In this document: in pieces, positions 8,643-17,039 of the stretch | Position numbering within the stretch: position 1 is the first letter of the stretch | Layout of the letters: every line of letters starts with the position of its first letter | Source of the DNA: Candidatus Obscuribacterales bacterium | Lineage (GTDB): Bacteria; Cyanobacteriota; Vampirovibrionia; Obscuribacterales; Obscuribacteraceae | Assembly: GCA_019637435.1 (NCBI GenBank) | Contig: JAHBVO010000005.1 | Location: forward strand, 186,001 to 250,000 | Direction of reading: 5' to 3' | DNA length: 64,000 bases | Program-made: the position numbers and the translations under genes | Notes under the pieces: model-generated | The model's database searches: none | What the model was told of the DNA's origin: nothing | What the model saw: only the letters and a program-made list of their open reading frames with translations

Positions 8643-9860
8643 TTACTTCACACGTTTCAACTTCCGATTCGGCTTTTTCTTCGTCATCTCCGCTGGAAGA
8701 ATTTCCACGCTACGCGCCATTGATGCTTGTGCTGCTTCCATCGACTGTTTTAGAGGATCAAAAGAAAGCCGCGAGTAGATTTGCGTTGCGGTCGGCGATT
8801 TGTGACCGAGTACTTTCCCGATTATCTGTAGTGATTGATTATTCATCGCCATATAGCTTCCTAATGTCCTGCGTAAATCGTGCATCCGCAAATCTTGTAG
8901 ACCAGTGCGCTTCATGAATTTGCGCCAAGCAGTTTTCGGTTCAACAACATGGCCCGTTGCGCAAGTGCTCGGGAAAACCCACTCGTCAGTTTTTTTTTGC
9001 GCTTGTCGTATCGATCATTCAGTACCTTCAGAGCTAAGTCTGTCAACGGTATAGTTTGCGATTCTTTATTCTTAGTGATCGGAATGTGCCAGAGACCAAG
9101 ATCGAAATCGATCTGATCCCATCGCATTGAAAGCACGTTGGCCTGCCGTGCTCCCGTGAATAGGCTGAGGTAGACATAGTCTCGAAAAGGAACATTTTTC
9201 TCACCGCGCAATGCCTCCAGAAAATTTTCGAACTCGTCCGGTCGAATGAAACGCTCACGAGCACGAGTCTTGAACTTCGTAATGTTTGTGCACGGATTCG
9301 CACCGAAAAAAACACCGTATTTGGTGCCCCAGGAATAAACCGCTCGGAGATCATCGTAGGAGCGGTTCGCCGTATGATGACCGCGTGTGCGTCCGAGAAA
9401 GTTCATATGCTGCTGTACCTCATTACGAGTAATCGTGTCTATGGGAGCAGAGAGCCAGATATCGAAATAGCGTCGGAAGTTCTTCTGCGTCTCCGCCCAG
9501 GTCGTACAGTGATGTTGTGCATATTCCTCTATATAGCGGTCAAACAACTCGGCAAGTGTGAGTGCGCCTGTCGGCTTCAAAATCCGCCTCGATACGACCG
9601 GCTCTCCTTTTGAAATATCGCCAAGCATTTTCGTAGCTTCAGCCCGCGCCTGCTCGACAGTCATATCTGGAAAGTTTCCGAGCTTCGGCTTGATCGGCTT
9701 GCCGCCAACAAACTTATATACATGGAACGTCTTGCTGTTCGTGTACACCATCAACACAAGCACTTTCACGACTGTGTCGTGATAGGACGACACTGCCTTT
9801 TTCCGCAAACGGCAGACTGGTCAATTCCAGTTTCGTAAATCTGATTTGTTTTTTTGCGAT
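8643..9860 (-). pseudogene. Tyrosine recombinase (phage-type integrase), frameshifted
   Basis: The main frame (8912-9808) carries a DUF4102-like N-terminus (KTFHVYKFVGGKPIKPKLG), a core-binding domain and the first catalytic Arg (FTGARQANVLSMRW). It then breaks at a run of nine A (coding strand, about 8990-9000). The other frame continues TDEWVFPS, then HDLRRTLGS (H-x-x-R), LGHKSPTATQIYSRL (His and the nucleophile Tyr) to a stop at 8643. A one-base backward slip on the A-run restores a full enzyme. A second break near 9790 separates upstream coding-like residues (FTKLELTSLPFAEKG) from the main frame. It sits at the right edge of the island, as expected for its integrase. Confidence 0.85.
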
Positions 9861-10534
9861 ACGGGGCCGAACAAATGAGAGGCTGGCTTGCCAAAGAACA
9901 TCTTGACGTACATCCAGGAATGCTCATAAATCAGCGTGCGAGATTGGCACGACTCGAATTAGACGACGGCAAACTCCCAGAAGCTCGTTTAAATTTTGAA
10001 AGTGCTCTGATCGGTTTCGAAAAGCTGCCCGCAAAAGGCCCCGAAGTGAATAGCGTTAGCTATAGTCTATTTTCTCTAGCTGAGCACTTTGAAGAAACTG
10101 GTCATGGAGCTGATTGTCGCGAAGACATTAACAAGCTCGTGGAGATCTATGGACGAAAGTATCGTCCAATTGAATTATCGCATGTTTTGCACTCGAATAA
10201 TTTGATCGCCTACTTTACGTTTAGGAACGAAATGGAACGACCGAGGGAATTGCTTTCAATAATGTTGAAGTCGCGTGAAGAAGCATTCGGCAAACAAAGC
10301 ATTGAAGTCACGGAAATCCTTGATATGTACTCAGACTACTGGAGACTTAATCACGACTTGAAGAACTACGAACGCGTCGTGGAGCGAACGTTGAAGATTA
10401 GAGAGCGTGATAAAACCTACCCCAAGAGTGCCATGGTAGACAGACTTTTCGCCATGGTCTTGCAATACTCAGAGCTTGGAAATGAAGCAAGAAGTGAAGT
10501 GCTTGCCCTGCCGTTCAGACGATGCGCTCGTTAA
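9854..10534 (+). pseudogene. TPR-repeat protein fragment
   Basis: About 226 codons of helical repeats of TPR type (GKLPEARLNFESALIGFEKL, then KNYERVVERTLKIRERD). It resembles the TPR halves of the Ser/Thr kinases elsewhere in the window but has no start-proximal domain. The first ATG is at 9875, the TTG at 9854 has no ribosome binding site, and the recombinase reads toward it from the other strand. The most likely history is a chromosomal TPR gene cut at its 5' side by arrival of the integrase island; the IS256 element sits just after its 3' end. Probably not functional. Confidence 0.5.
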
Positions 10535-10545
10535 CAAGATTTCGG

Positions 10546-10553
10546 CTTGATTG
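10546..10553 (+). repeat. IS target-site duplication, left copy
   Basis: CTTGATTG lies immediately outside the left end of the IS256-family element and recurs at 11828-11835 immediately outside the right end. An 8-bp duplication fits IS256-family transposition and fixes the element ends. Confidence 0.8.
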
Positions 10554-11827
10554 GAACTGTCAATAACTTTGTGTCAAAGGTCTAGGCAAGCGGAACCCTT
10601 CCTTTAAATTCAACAGAGAACCAGTTCAAGGCAACGCCCCAGTTTCTGATAGGCATTGTCCATTTCTTAGAGATGTTCCGTGCTGCCAGATACATGACCT
10701 TCATCACGGATTCATCATCAGGAAATATTCTGTGATTCCGACTGGCCTTCCGCAGAGTCATGTTCATCGACTCAATTGCGTTGGTGGTGTATATGGTGCG
10801 CCGGATCTCCTCAGGGAAAAGAAACATCGGGATGATCTTATCCCAGTGTTGACGCCATGACTTACCGATCATCGAGTACTTCTTGTCCCACTTGAGACAG
10901 AAGGCATCGAGGTTTTCGAGCGCCTCCTTTTCATCAAGGGCTCGGTAAATGGTTTTAAGATCAGCGCAGAGTTCTTTGCGCTCTTTAAACGAAACGAACT
11001 TCGTTGAGTTGCGCACCATGTGCACGATACAGGTTTGAACCATGACATCGGGAAAGGCGGCCACGAGCGCTTCGTCTAGACCGGTGAGACCGTCTACGCA
11101 AGCGATGAGAATATCTTTCAATCCGCGATTCTTGAGCTCGGTGAAAATCGAGAGCCAAAATTTGGCGCCTTCATTCTGCGATATCCAGATTCCGAGCAAT
11201 TCCTTTTGTCCGGACAGATTGACTCCCAGAGCCAGGTAGACGGCTTTGTTGATGACCCGCTGTTCATGGCGCACTTTGACCTGGAGGGCGTCGAACCAGA
11301 CTATCGGATAGACATCTTCCAACGGGCGATTTTGCCAAGCTCTGACGTCTTCGAGGACTGAATTGGTCACGTTCGAAATCAACGCCGGCGAAATCTCCAC
11401 TCCGTACATTTCCTCGAGCTGCGCCTGGATGTCTCGCACCGTCATGCCTCTCGCATACAGTGCGATCACTTTGCCGTCCAGTCCAGCTAAACGCGTTTTG
11501 TGTTTCGGCACGATCTGCGGCTCAAAATCGCTGTTTCGATCGCGCGGAACACCAATCGAAATCTCGCCCTGGTCCGACTGCAGGGTTTCTTGCTGTATCC
11601 GTTTCGGCGGTTTTCTGCGCTCTTACCGGCTTGCTCATTTTTTTCGTAACCGAGGTGAGTGTCCATCTCGGCCTCAAGGCACTTCTGTACAAGCTGCTTG
11701 GTGAGCTGCTTTAACACATCGAGCAGATCTCGTTTCTTGTTGTTGGTAGTGGTCATTGCGGCTCCTTTCTAGTGCTTATCAGCCGTTTGTTCTATGACCT
11801 TTTGACACAAAATATTTTACAGTCTCA
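10554..11827 (-). mobile_element. IS256-family insertion sequence
   Basis: A 1,274-bp element bounded by the 8-bp direct repeat CTTGATTG. Its ends form imperfect inverted repeats containing ACTGT and TTTGTGTCAAA (10556-10580) against TTTGACACAAAA and ACAGT (11796-11823). It contains one transposase gene of the Mutator/IS256 family, interrupted by a frameshift. Because the duplication is intact, insertion looks fairly recent and has not been followed by rearrangement. Confidence 0.88.
10582..11756 (-). pseudogene. IS256-family transposase, one-base frameshift
   Basis: The N-terminal frame (11487-11756) gives DLLDVLKQLTKQLVQKCLEA ... RRNGYSKK, then leaves frame at AAGAAACCC near 11590. A -1 shift there continues TLQSDQGEISIGVPRDRNSD and joins the 309-codon frame. 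That frame carries the family's acidic triad in context: VWFDALQVKV, ACVDGLTGLDEAL and IYTTNAIESMN. Total length would be about 390 residues, normal for the family. IS256 transposases usually need no frameshift, so a one-base loss in an A-run (or a sequence error) is more likely than programmed slippage. Confidence 0.85.
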
Positions 11828-11978
11828 CTTGATTGCTGGTTTGACATTTATTTAGATTGACAGCATCAACCAATGCGGTAAACGGCCAAGACACTAAATG
11901 GACCAGGCTCAGAATCAAACGCCGCTTCCGCTTGTCACCGCGAACATCTGTCGTCGGAACGCTCTTATCAACGTCCAT
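11817..11978 (-). CDS. Small 53-residue ORF sharing an exact segment with the gene at 15034
   Basis: ATG at 11978, five bases after the stop of the preceding ORF (11983), with GAGAG upstream. It begins MDVDKSVPTTDVRG; the stretch VDKSVPTTDVRG is identical at DNA level to the C-terminal region of the exported protein at 15034-15711. The rest is basic (DKRKRR) and then hydrophobic (LILSLVHLVSWPF), like a short membrane segment. Its last three codons and stop lie inside the right end of the IS element, so the natural 3' end may have been lost. It may be a gene remnant; no function is recognised. Confidence 0.35.
   Translation of the reverse strand: MDVDKSVPTTDVRGDKRKRRLILSLVHLVSWPFTALVDAVNLNKCQTSNQVRL
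11828..11835 (+). repeat. IS target-site duplication, right copy
   Basis: Second copy of CTTGATTG, directly flanking the right end of the IS256-family element. Confidence 0.8.
11936..11972. repeat. 37-bp direct repeat, copy 1
   Basis: A 37-bp sequence starting CACCGCGAACATCTGTCG is exactly repeated at 15072-15108 in the same orientation. In both places it encodes (minus strand) VDKSVPTTDVRG. It points to a duplicated or transferred 3' gene fragment, and the two copies bracket about 3.1 kb. Confidence 0.9.
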
Positions 11979-11982
11979 TATT

Positions 11983-12345
11983 TTATCTCTCAACAAACCT
12001 TCGCTTGATCATGGTGACTAGCTTCCTCGAATCTGGATCTCTCGCATCAGCGAGATTGCAAACAAACATCGATTTTTTAGGCCGCCAGAAGTAACCAAAT
12101 GTTCGTTCAATACGATTTGCTCCAGCTCCTTTTCCTACTTCATCGATGTATTTGAGGAGTCGCTCAGCAGACTCTCGTTCGCGCTGATCACGAATATTGA
12201 CTGCTACTGTGCTGGCATTAATTGGTCCCTCAAATCCAGGAGCAAGCCGCAAAACCGTCAAAGGTGGAATCTTATCCAGCTTGCCCACTGTCTGAACAAG
12301 CACTTCATTAACGCAGTCATCAAATGATCTTGAAAAGTTCTCCAT
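11983..12345 (-). CDS. Hypothetical protein, second gene of a P-loop operon
   Basis: 120 residues with no recognised domain. The start ATG overlaps the stop of the upstream P-loop gene as TAATG, so the two are translationally coupled and probably act together. It contains ERESAERLLKYIDEVGKGAG and ends in a basic tail (VTMIKRRFVER). No membrane segment or signal peptide is seen. Confidence 0.6.
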   Translation of the reverse strand: MENFSRSFDDCVNEVLVQTVGKLDKIPPLTVLRLAPGFEGPINASTVAVNIRDQRERESAERLLKYIDEVGKGAGANRIERTFGYFWRPKKSMFVCNLADARDPDSRKLVTMIKRRFVER

Positions 12346-12809
12346 TAGTGGAGCGATATGACCGAGCGCCTGCGTAAATAGTCGCGCATGAGTTTCTCGT
12401 CGACCTTGATTTGGCGCGACTCAAAAATGCTGGCCGGATTTTCAAGCGGCGGGATTACAAATACGCTCAAGTCCGTCGGAAACTGATCATCTGTCAACTC
12501 GGCCTCACAGTAGACGGCATTGAAGAGACTTCCAAGAAAGTTTGTGCACCAGAACTCATCAGTAACACTCGTGTTCTTACAATTTGGTGGATATTCCATC
12601 AACAGTGCACCTTGTGCTCCGGCACTCAGATATCGTTGCGTCTCCTCACTCCCAGCTGCTATCTCCTTGGGTGCTCGTAGCTTTGGATTTTTACGAAAAC
12701 GCACAACGCCGATATTCTTGCTTCGATTGGATTGAAGGATGCGTTCAATCAGCAACGTTTTACCGCTGCCGGGTGATCCATCTATCCGGACAAAAGCATT
12801 GTCTATCAT
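12345..12809 (-). CDS. Small P-loop NTPase (MobB/UreG/HypB-like)
   Basis: About 154 residues starting MIDNAFVRIDGSPGSGKTLLIERIL, with a Walker A motif GSPGSGKT almost at the N-terminus. Further on, LSAGAQGALLMEYP resembles the GA-x-x-ALV segment of MobB/UreG-type metallocentre GTPases. ATG 12809 has GGAGG six bases upstream, so it is preferred over the ATG at 12824. It forms an overlapping pair with the gene at 11983. The NTPase fold is clear; the GTPase family and any cofactor-assembly role are guesses. Confidence 0.6.
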   Translation of the reverse strand: MIDNAFVRIDGSPGSGKTLLIERILQSNRSKNIGVVRFRKNPKLRAPKEIAAGSEETQRYLSAGAQGALLMEYPPNCKNTSVTDEFWCTNFLGSLFNAVYCEAELTDDQFPTDLSVFVIPPLENPASIFESRQIKVDEKLMRDYLRRRSVISLH

Positions 12810-12873
12810 CAGAACCTCCGGCATTTCTCACTTGGTCTCCTTGAATTGCCGCATGTATTAAACGCCCCCTCTA

Positions 12874-13770
12874 CTATCCCAGCGCAGAAGAGCTACGTTT
12901 CAAGGCGTTCTTAACTAGCAAGTCCGCGAGTTCTTGATGGGCGGCTATTTTAGTCCTGGCGTCTGTCTGCAAAAGATAATATTGAACTTTCGGCAAGTCT
13001 GCAAGCGGCCGGGTGACCAGACCACGCGGAATTGCGCACATAGAGTTCACGACCGCGAGCCCCATTCCCAGTTTGACAAAGTGCAGCATCAGCTCCCAAC
13101 CAGTCGCTTCCACTGCGACAGTCCATTCAACACCTGCACTGCTGAGCGCCGAGGCTAACATCTGTCGATGCGGACGATCTATTGGTGGAACGACCAAGTT
13201 GGAGTCTTTAAGCTCGGTGAGTTTCAATCGCCGTTTGCGCGCCAATGGGTGGTCGTGCGGCATGGCGACAACCTGTCCGACTTTCACCAGCGGACGGGCG
13301 ATCAAATCAGACGGCACCGTGTCGACTGCCGCTACACCAATATGAGCCTTGCTCGCACGAAGGGCGGTTAGCACGCCCTCTCGATCAACTGTGACCAGCC
13401 TCAAGGGAGCAGATGATTTGCGCAAAAACTCACGAATCGCCGGACCTAACAGATATAAGAATGCGCCTTCGCCTGCTGCGAGGATAACCGGTCGGACTGG
13501 TCCGCTTCCCGACAACTCTCGCTGCAAGTCAGCGGCGCTGTCACTTAACTGCCGACCATAACGCGCCACAATTTCGCCTTGTTCCGTCAGTTCCAGGTGG
13601 CGTCCAACCTTTCGATACAGTTGAACGCCGAGCGCTGTAGACAGGTCCTGTATCTTCATATGCAGAGCGGGTTGAGAGATGTGCAGCTCTTCGGCGGCAC
13701 GGGTGAAGTTGAGCTTGTCGGCAAACACCGCAAAGGACCGAATGGCATCGAAGTTGGTAGGTAGAGACAT
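12874..13770 (-). CDS. LysR-family transcriptional regulator
   Basis: 298 residues, the usual LysR length. The N-terminal winged helix-turn-helix is clear: FAVFADKLNFTRAAEELHIS then QPALHMKIQDLSTALGVQL (residues about 12-50). The C-terminal half is a periplasmic-binding-protein-like effector domain (RPLVKVGQVVAMPHDHPLAR). It is divergent from the HAD gene at 13865, and LysR regulators commonly control the divergent neighbour, but the operator was not identified. The effector is unknown. Confidence 0.93.
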   Translation of the reverse strand: MSLPTNFDAIRSFAVFADKLNFTRAAEELHISQPALHMKIQDLSTALGVQLYRKVGRHLELTEQGEIVARYGRQLSDSAADLQRELSGSGPVRPVILAAGEGAFLYLLGPAIREFLRKSSAPLRLVTVDREGVLTALRASKAHIGVAAVDTVPSDLIARPLVKVGQVVAMPHDHPLARKRRLKLTELKDSNLVVPPIDRPHRQMLASALSSAGVEWTVAVEATGWELMLHFVKLGMGLAVVNSMCAIPRGLVTRPLADLPKVQYYLLQTDARTKIAAHQELADLLVKNALKRSSSALG

Positions 13771-13864
13771 AAGTATTTCTTATAGCGACTCAAAACATTA
13801 TAGTTCCTACTGATATTTTTCCCAGCTAGAGTACTAGTGAGTCATGCAATACGAGGGCACTTTT

Positions 13865-14389
13865 ATGCCAGGGAATTTTAATCCAGTCCTAGGAATCGAC
13901 ATTGGGGGAGTGCTTATTGATAGAGCCAACGACGATGCCGATACATCGTTCTTTGGACCGAACTATCTGCTCACAACGGCGGTCACAGATGCGTTCACAT
14001 CTATTCGTCGCTTGTCCAACAGCGGATATAACATCTATCTTGTCTCTAAGTGTGGGAAGAAAACGGAAGAGAAAACGAGACACTGGCTCGCTCATCACCA
14101 ATTCTTTGAAAAGGCAGCCGTTTTGCGGAGTAACATCCGCTTCTGCCGGAAGCGAAATGAAAAGGCACAGATCTGTGCCGAGATAGGCGCAGAGTACTTT
14201 ATCGATGACCGCCTAGAAGTACTGTCGTATCTTAAAAGCGTACCGAACCTTTATTTGTTCAATGCTGATGAGCGAGAAGTGCAGCAGTTTTCTGAAGCGT
14301 TGACACGGGTAACCAGAGTTTCGTCATGGAACGAAGTGGCACTGCTCCTGCTCGACGACCTTGGTCCGGAGCGGACGTCCAACAGCTGA
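13865..14389 (+). CDS. HAD-superfamily-like hydrolase
   Basis: About 174 residues. It opens GIDIGGVLID, the HAD motif I nucleophile Asp (with Gly in the usual second Asp position). Then come VSKCGKKTEEKT, a motif II-like Ser/Thr region, and AEYFIDDRLEVL, a motif IV-like acidic pair. ATG 13865 has GAGGG upstream and is preferred over ATG 13844. It is divergent from the LysR gene and tail-to-tail with kptA. It could be a phosphatase or a 5'(3')-nucleotidase-like protein; the substrate is not deducible. Confidence 0.7.
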   Translation: MPGNFNPVLGIDIGGVLIDRANDDADTSFFGPNYLLTTAVTDAFTSIRRLSNSGYNIYLVSKCGKKTEEKTRHWLAHHQFFEKAAVLRSNIRFCRKRNEKAQICAEIGAEYFIDDRLEVLSYLKSVPNLYLFNADEREVQQFSEALTRVTRVSSWNEVALLLLDDLGPERTSNS

Positions 14390-14394
14390 CCGGT

Positions 14395-14913
14395 TTATCC
14401 TTTGGAAGGAAACGATATGTACCGCACCGGCACTTCCTCAGTGAGCCAGACATTGTTCTCGCTGCGATAGAAGACGTGGTCGTCCCTGTGCATGCCCGCC
14501 GCATCAATTATTAATATGACCGGCTCTCCATAGCGCTTCCCGACGGTCTCTGCCACTTCCGTCGATACCGATAAATGGACGTGATGACGGTCGCGCTTTT
14601 GCAGCCCGGTTTTCCGGATTGATTCAATAAAGCGCGTGGCGGTGCCGTGATACAGCACGCCGGGCGGTTTCTCTGGTTGGTATCCCAGATCCACCGCTAC
14701 CGAATGCCCCTGGCTTGCTCGGATGCGCTTTCCATCAGGGCTGAACTGATAACGGCTCTTATCGTCAGTATCGACTATTTTGGCGAGCTGATCGGCGGTG
14801 ATTGGGACTCCATACTGCTGCATCGCCGAAAGCAATGCATCCACATTTGCCCAACCAGCCGCGTCAAGTTTCAATCCTATTTTTTCTGGCTTGTGCCGGA
14901 GCACCAAAGACAT
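14395..14913 (-). CDS. kptA: RNA 2'-phosphotransferase KptA/Tpt1
   Basis: 172 residues starting MSLVLRHKPEKIGLKLDAAG, the family's N-terminal signature. It then shows the winged-helix segment and the catalytic part LYHGTATRFIESIRKTGL and RDRHHVHLSVS. KptA moves a 2'-phosphate from RNA to NAD+; in bacteria its natural substrate is unclear. The open frame extends upstream (coding KLSKF, which also fits the family) but offers no ATG, GTG or TTG, so 14913 is kept. It is tail-to-tail with the HAD gene. Confidence 0.9.
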   Translation of the reverse strand: MSLVLRHKPEKIGLKLDAAGWANVDALLSAMQQYGVPITADQLAKIVDTDDKSRYQFSPDGKRIRASQGHSVAVDLGYQPEKPPGVLYHGTATRFIESIRKTGLQKRDRHHVHLSVSTEVAETVGKRYGEPVILIIDAAGMHRDDHVFYRSENNVWLTEEVPVRYISFPSKG

Positions 14914-15033
14914 GAATTTACTGAGTTTGGTTAGCGTGTCGATAGGCGCGTCTCCTTGCTTGTTGAATAAGTCATCGGCGGCGGGAACTAGAGCACAATC
15001 AACGCCGAATGCGACAAGGTAATGCGACGCGAC

Positions 15034-15711
15034 TCAATCCTCGAATTTCAAATTGCTCGGCTTCTGATTGCCACCGCGAACATCTGTCGTCGGAACGCTC
15101 TTATCAACAATCTCAAAATTCACGTCGTCAAACCAAACCTGCCCACCGCCGCTAAGAAGCACACCATAAGCGAGGTTCGTGCTTTCTTTCGGAACATCTA
15201 AAACATTTTCACATTTCGTCCAATCGTTCGTACCTTTAATCGGTCGGTCTTGCATGTTGTCGAAGCGCAAAGAGCGTGCCTTCCCACCATCTACACGAAA
15301 CCACAGACCTGCCCATCCAGTAACATCTTTCGACTTTATGTAGGAACTGAATCGCACGCGTTTCTCTCTATAGTCGCCGGGACCACATTGTTGCATCAGC
15401 GTTCCAAACCCTTTCGGCTCCGGTACTATCGATTTAATCGTGGCACTAGAGGCGCCACTATGCACGACAATCTTATCCACCGCCATCATATAGTCTCCAG
15501 GATGGCTTCCAGCGGGAAACCAGCCTTTCGGGAGGTTCGCACTTTGTTTAGTCGAGACGTTTGCCTCTGAATTTGTAGAATCTGTGTCGGCACCAGCTTT
15601 GGTATCAGCTCCTTGCGCATTCGCTGGCAGCATCAACGCAATTGCCAGACAAAACCCAAAGAAACTTTTCTTCAAACCATTCCATGTTTGGCTCTGCGTC
15701 TTGGAGAGCAT
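15034..15711 (-). CDS. Exported protein with a beta-sandwich (carbohydrate-binding-like) domain
   Basis: 225 residues with a signal peptide (FFGFCLAIALMLPANAQG), then a linker rich in Asp, Ser and Thr. A domain with GWFPAGSHPGDY, GLWFRVDG, LRFDNMQDRPIKGTNDW and GGGQVWFDD follows. I have seen this pattern in secreted beta-sandwich domains and AraC-regulator extensions; its ligand is unknown. AGAGGAAAG precedes the ATG. The C-terminal VDKSVPTTDVRG stretch is exactly duplicated at 11936-11972. The TPR protein at 15765 lies upstream on the same strand, so they may form an operon. Confidence 0.6.
   Translation of the reverse strand: MLSKTQSQTWNGLKKSFFGFCLAIALMLPANAQGADTKAGADTDSTNSEANVSTKQSANLPKGWFPAGSHPGDYMMAVDKIVVHSGASSATIKSIVPEPKGFGTLMQQCGPGDYREKRVRFSSYIKSKDVTGWAGLWFRVDGGKARSLRFDNMQDRPIKGTNDWTKCENVLDVPKESTNLAYGVLLSGGGQVWFDDVNFEIVDKSVPTTDVRGGNQKPSNLKFED
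15072..15108. repeat. 37-bp direct repeat, copy 2
   Basis: Exact copy of 11936-11972, within the 3' end of the exported-protein gene. Confidence 0.9.
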
Positions 15712-15764
15712 CAGCTTTCCTCTCTTGATCTGTTCCCCGTCGATTTAAATAAGTGAGTCTGAGC

Positions 15765-16898
15765 CTATTCGCTAGCTTTCGTCTTTTGCAGTTCTCTATA
15801 ATCATCAAACCACTCGGGCTTCTGCGTATTTCCGTTTTTACTTCGAGCCTGCATCGCAATCTCATAGATGCCCAACGCGCCCGCACCATCCCCGGTGGCT
15901 TTGGTAAAACGCGCCAGTGCTACAAGCAACCGTTCTATACCACCATAGTTCTTCAAAATTTCATTCTTAAGCTCATTGAACTCAGTCATCTTTGACCGAT
16001 TCATATAGGAAAACGCAAGAGCAAGCTTGACGTCGAGCGCACCAGACGGTGTCTCTGCCAGAGCGTTTAGATGTGCGAGCGATTTCTGGGCGAATGACTC
16101 CGCCTGCTCGTATCTTCCAACACTATTTGCCGCAAGAGCCACTCTGTATAGTCCAAGCGCTGGACGTGCATCACCAACCGGGAGTTGCTGCGCCTCGGTT
16201 GCTAATTCATCTAGCGAGGCACCAATTTTTGCAAGCCGTTCATTGCTCAATAGCGGATTAGCAGTTCCTTCACTATCAATCGCAAGAGTCCTCAGAGGAT
16301 CTCCGTACTTGAGCTCCTCTCCATCGGTGATGGTTCGAATTTCATCAAGCGTTTTAAGTGCATCCTGAACATGATCGCAGTAAACCTTCAACCGCTTGCT
16401 GTAATCTTTTGGAACCGTGTTATCAATGAGAGAACTCACGATCGCCTTAGTATCGTCGCCCTCGCCAAGCCTCTCCAACACCCGTCCAAAGCTGTCCTTC
16501 AGGAGCGTCAGACTCTTGCTAAACACGTCCGCCGGACTGGTTGAGAACTCAGGTATCATCGGCGATGCCAACTGCAGTTCCAATAGCAATTCTCTGATAA
16601 TGCGAGCACTTTCACTCGGGTCCCCAGCTTTAACAAAAAAGATGACCAGATCTGATTTGACCTTTTGCAGAATCGAACTGGTGTCTTGCATGCTGCCATT
16701 CGACTGCGACAACTGCTCATCCGCGAGCGATTGAAGAAGCTCCTTCGCAGCGCTGATCGCAATATCCACCTTGCCGTTTTTGTAGTTTTCTTCGGCACCC
16801 TGAAGCACCGCCTGCGGTTCCTCTGCCTTCGCATGACTGAGCGCGAACGACATGCCGACCAAAACTACCAAGCAACATTTGATCCAATTATTAGCCAT
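15765..16898 (-). CDS. Exported helical (TPR-like) repeat protein
   Basis: 377 residues. A signal peptide (LVVLVGMSFALSHAKA) is followed by AVLQGAEENYKNGKVDIAIS and other paired helices typical of TPR-type repeats, such as YRVALAANSVGRYEQAESFA near residue 250. No catalytic motif is seen. It probably lies in the periplasm or on the surface as a scaffold. It lies 54 bases before the exported beta-sandwich gene on the same strand, so they are probably co-transcribed. Confidence 0.6.
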   Translation of the reverse strand: MANNWIKCCLVVLVGMSFALSHAKAEEPQAVLQGAEENYKNGKVDIAISAAKELLQSLADEQLSQSNGSMQDTSSILQKVKSDLVIFFVKAGDPSESARIIRELLLELQLASPMIPEFSTSPADVFSKSLTLLKDSFGRVLERLGEGDDTKAIVSSLIDNTVPKDYSKRLKVYCDHVQDALKTLDEIRTITDGEELKYGDPLRTLAIDSEGTANPLLSNERLAKIGASLDELATEAQQLPVGDARPALGLYRVALAANSVGRYEQAESFAQKSLAHLNALAETPSGALDVKLALAFSYMNRSKMTEFNELKNEILKNYGGIERLLVALARFTKATGDGAGALGIYEIAMQARSKNGNTQKPEWFDDYRELQKTKASE

Positions 16899-17039
16899 GA
16901 CGAATCAGAAGACACAGAACTGAGGTGCTCGACAATTATATCTCACTCGCCTGTTCCTCATCACTGAATTTGCCTTACTGGTTGAAGCCAAACCGCCTGA
17001 TTCTTTGATACAAAGGCGCATTCGCACTGCATAACCACA

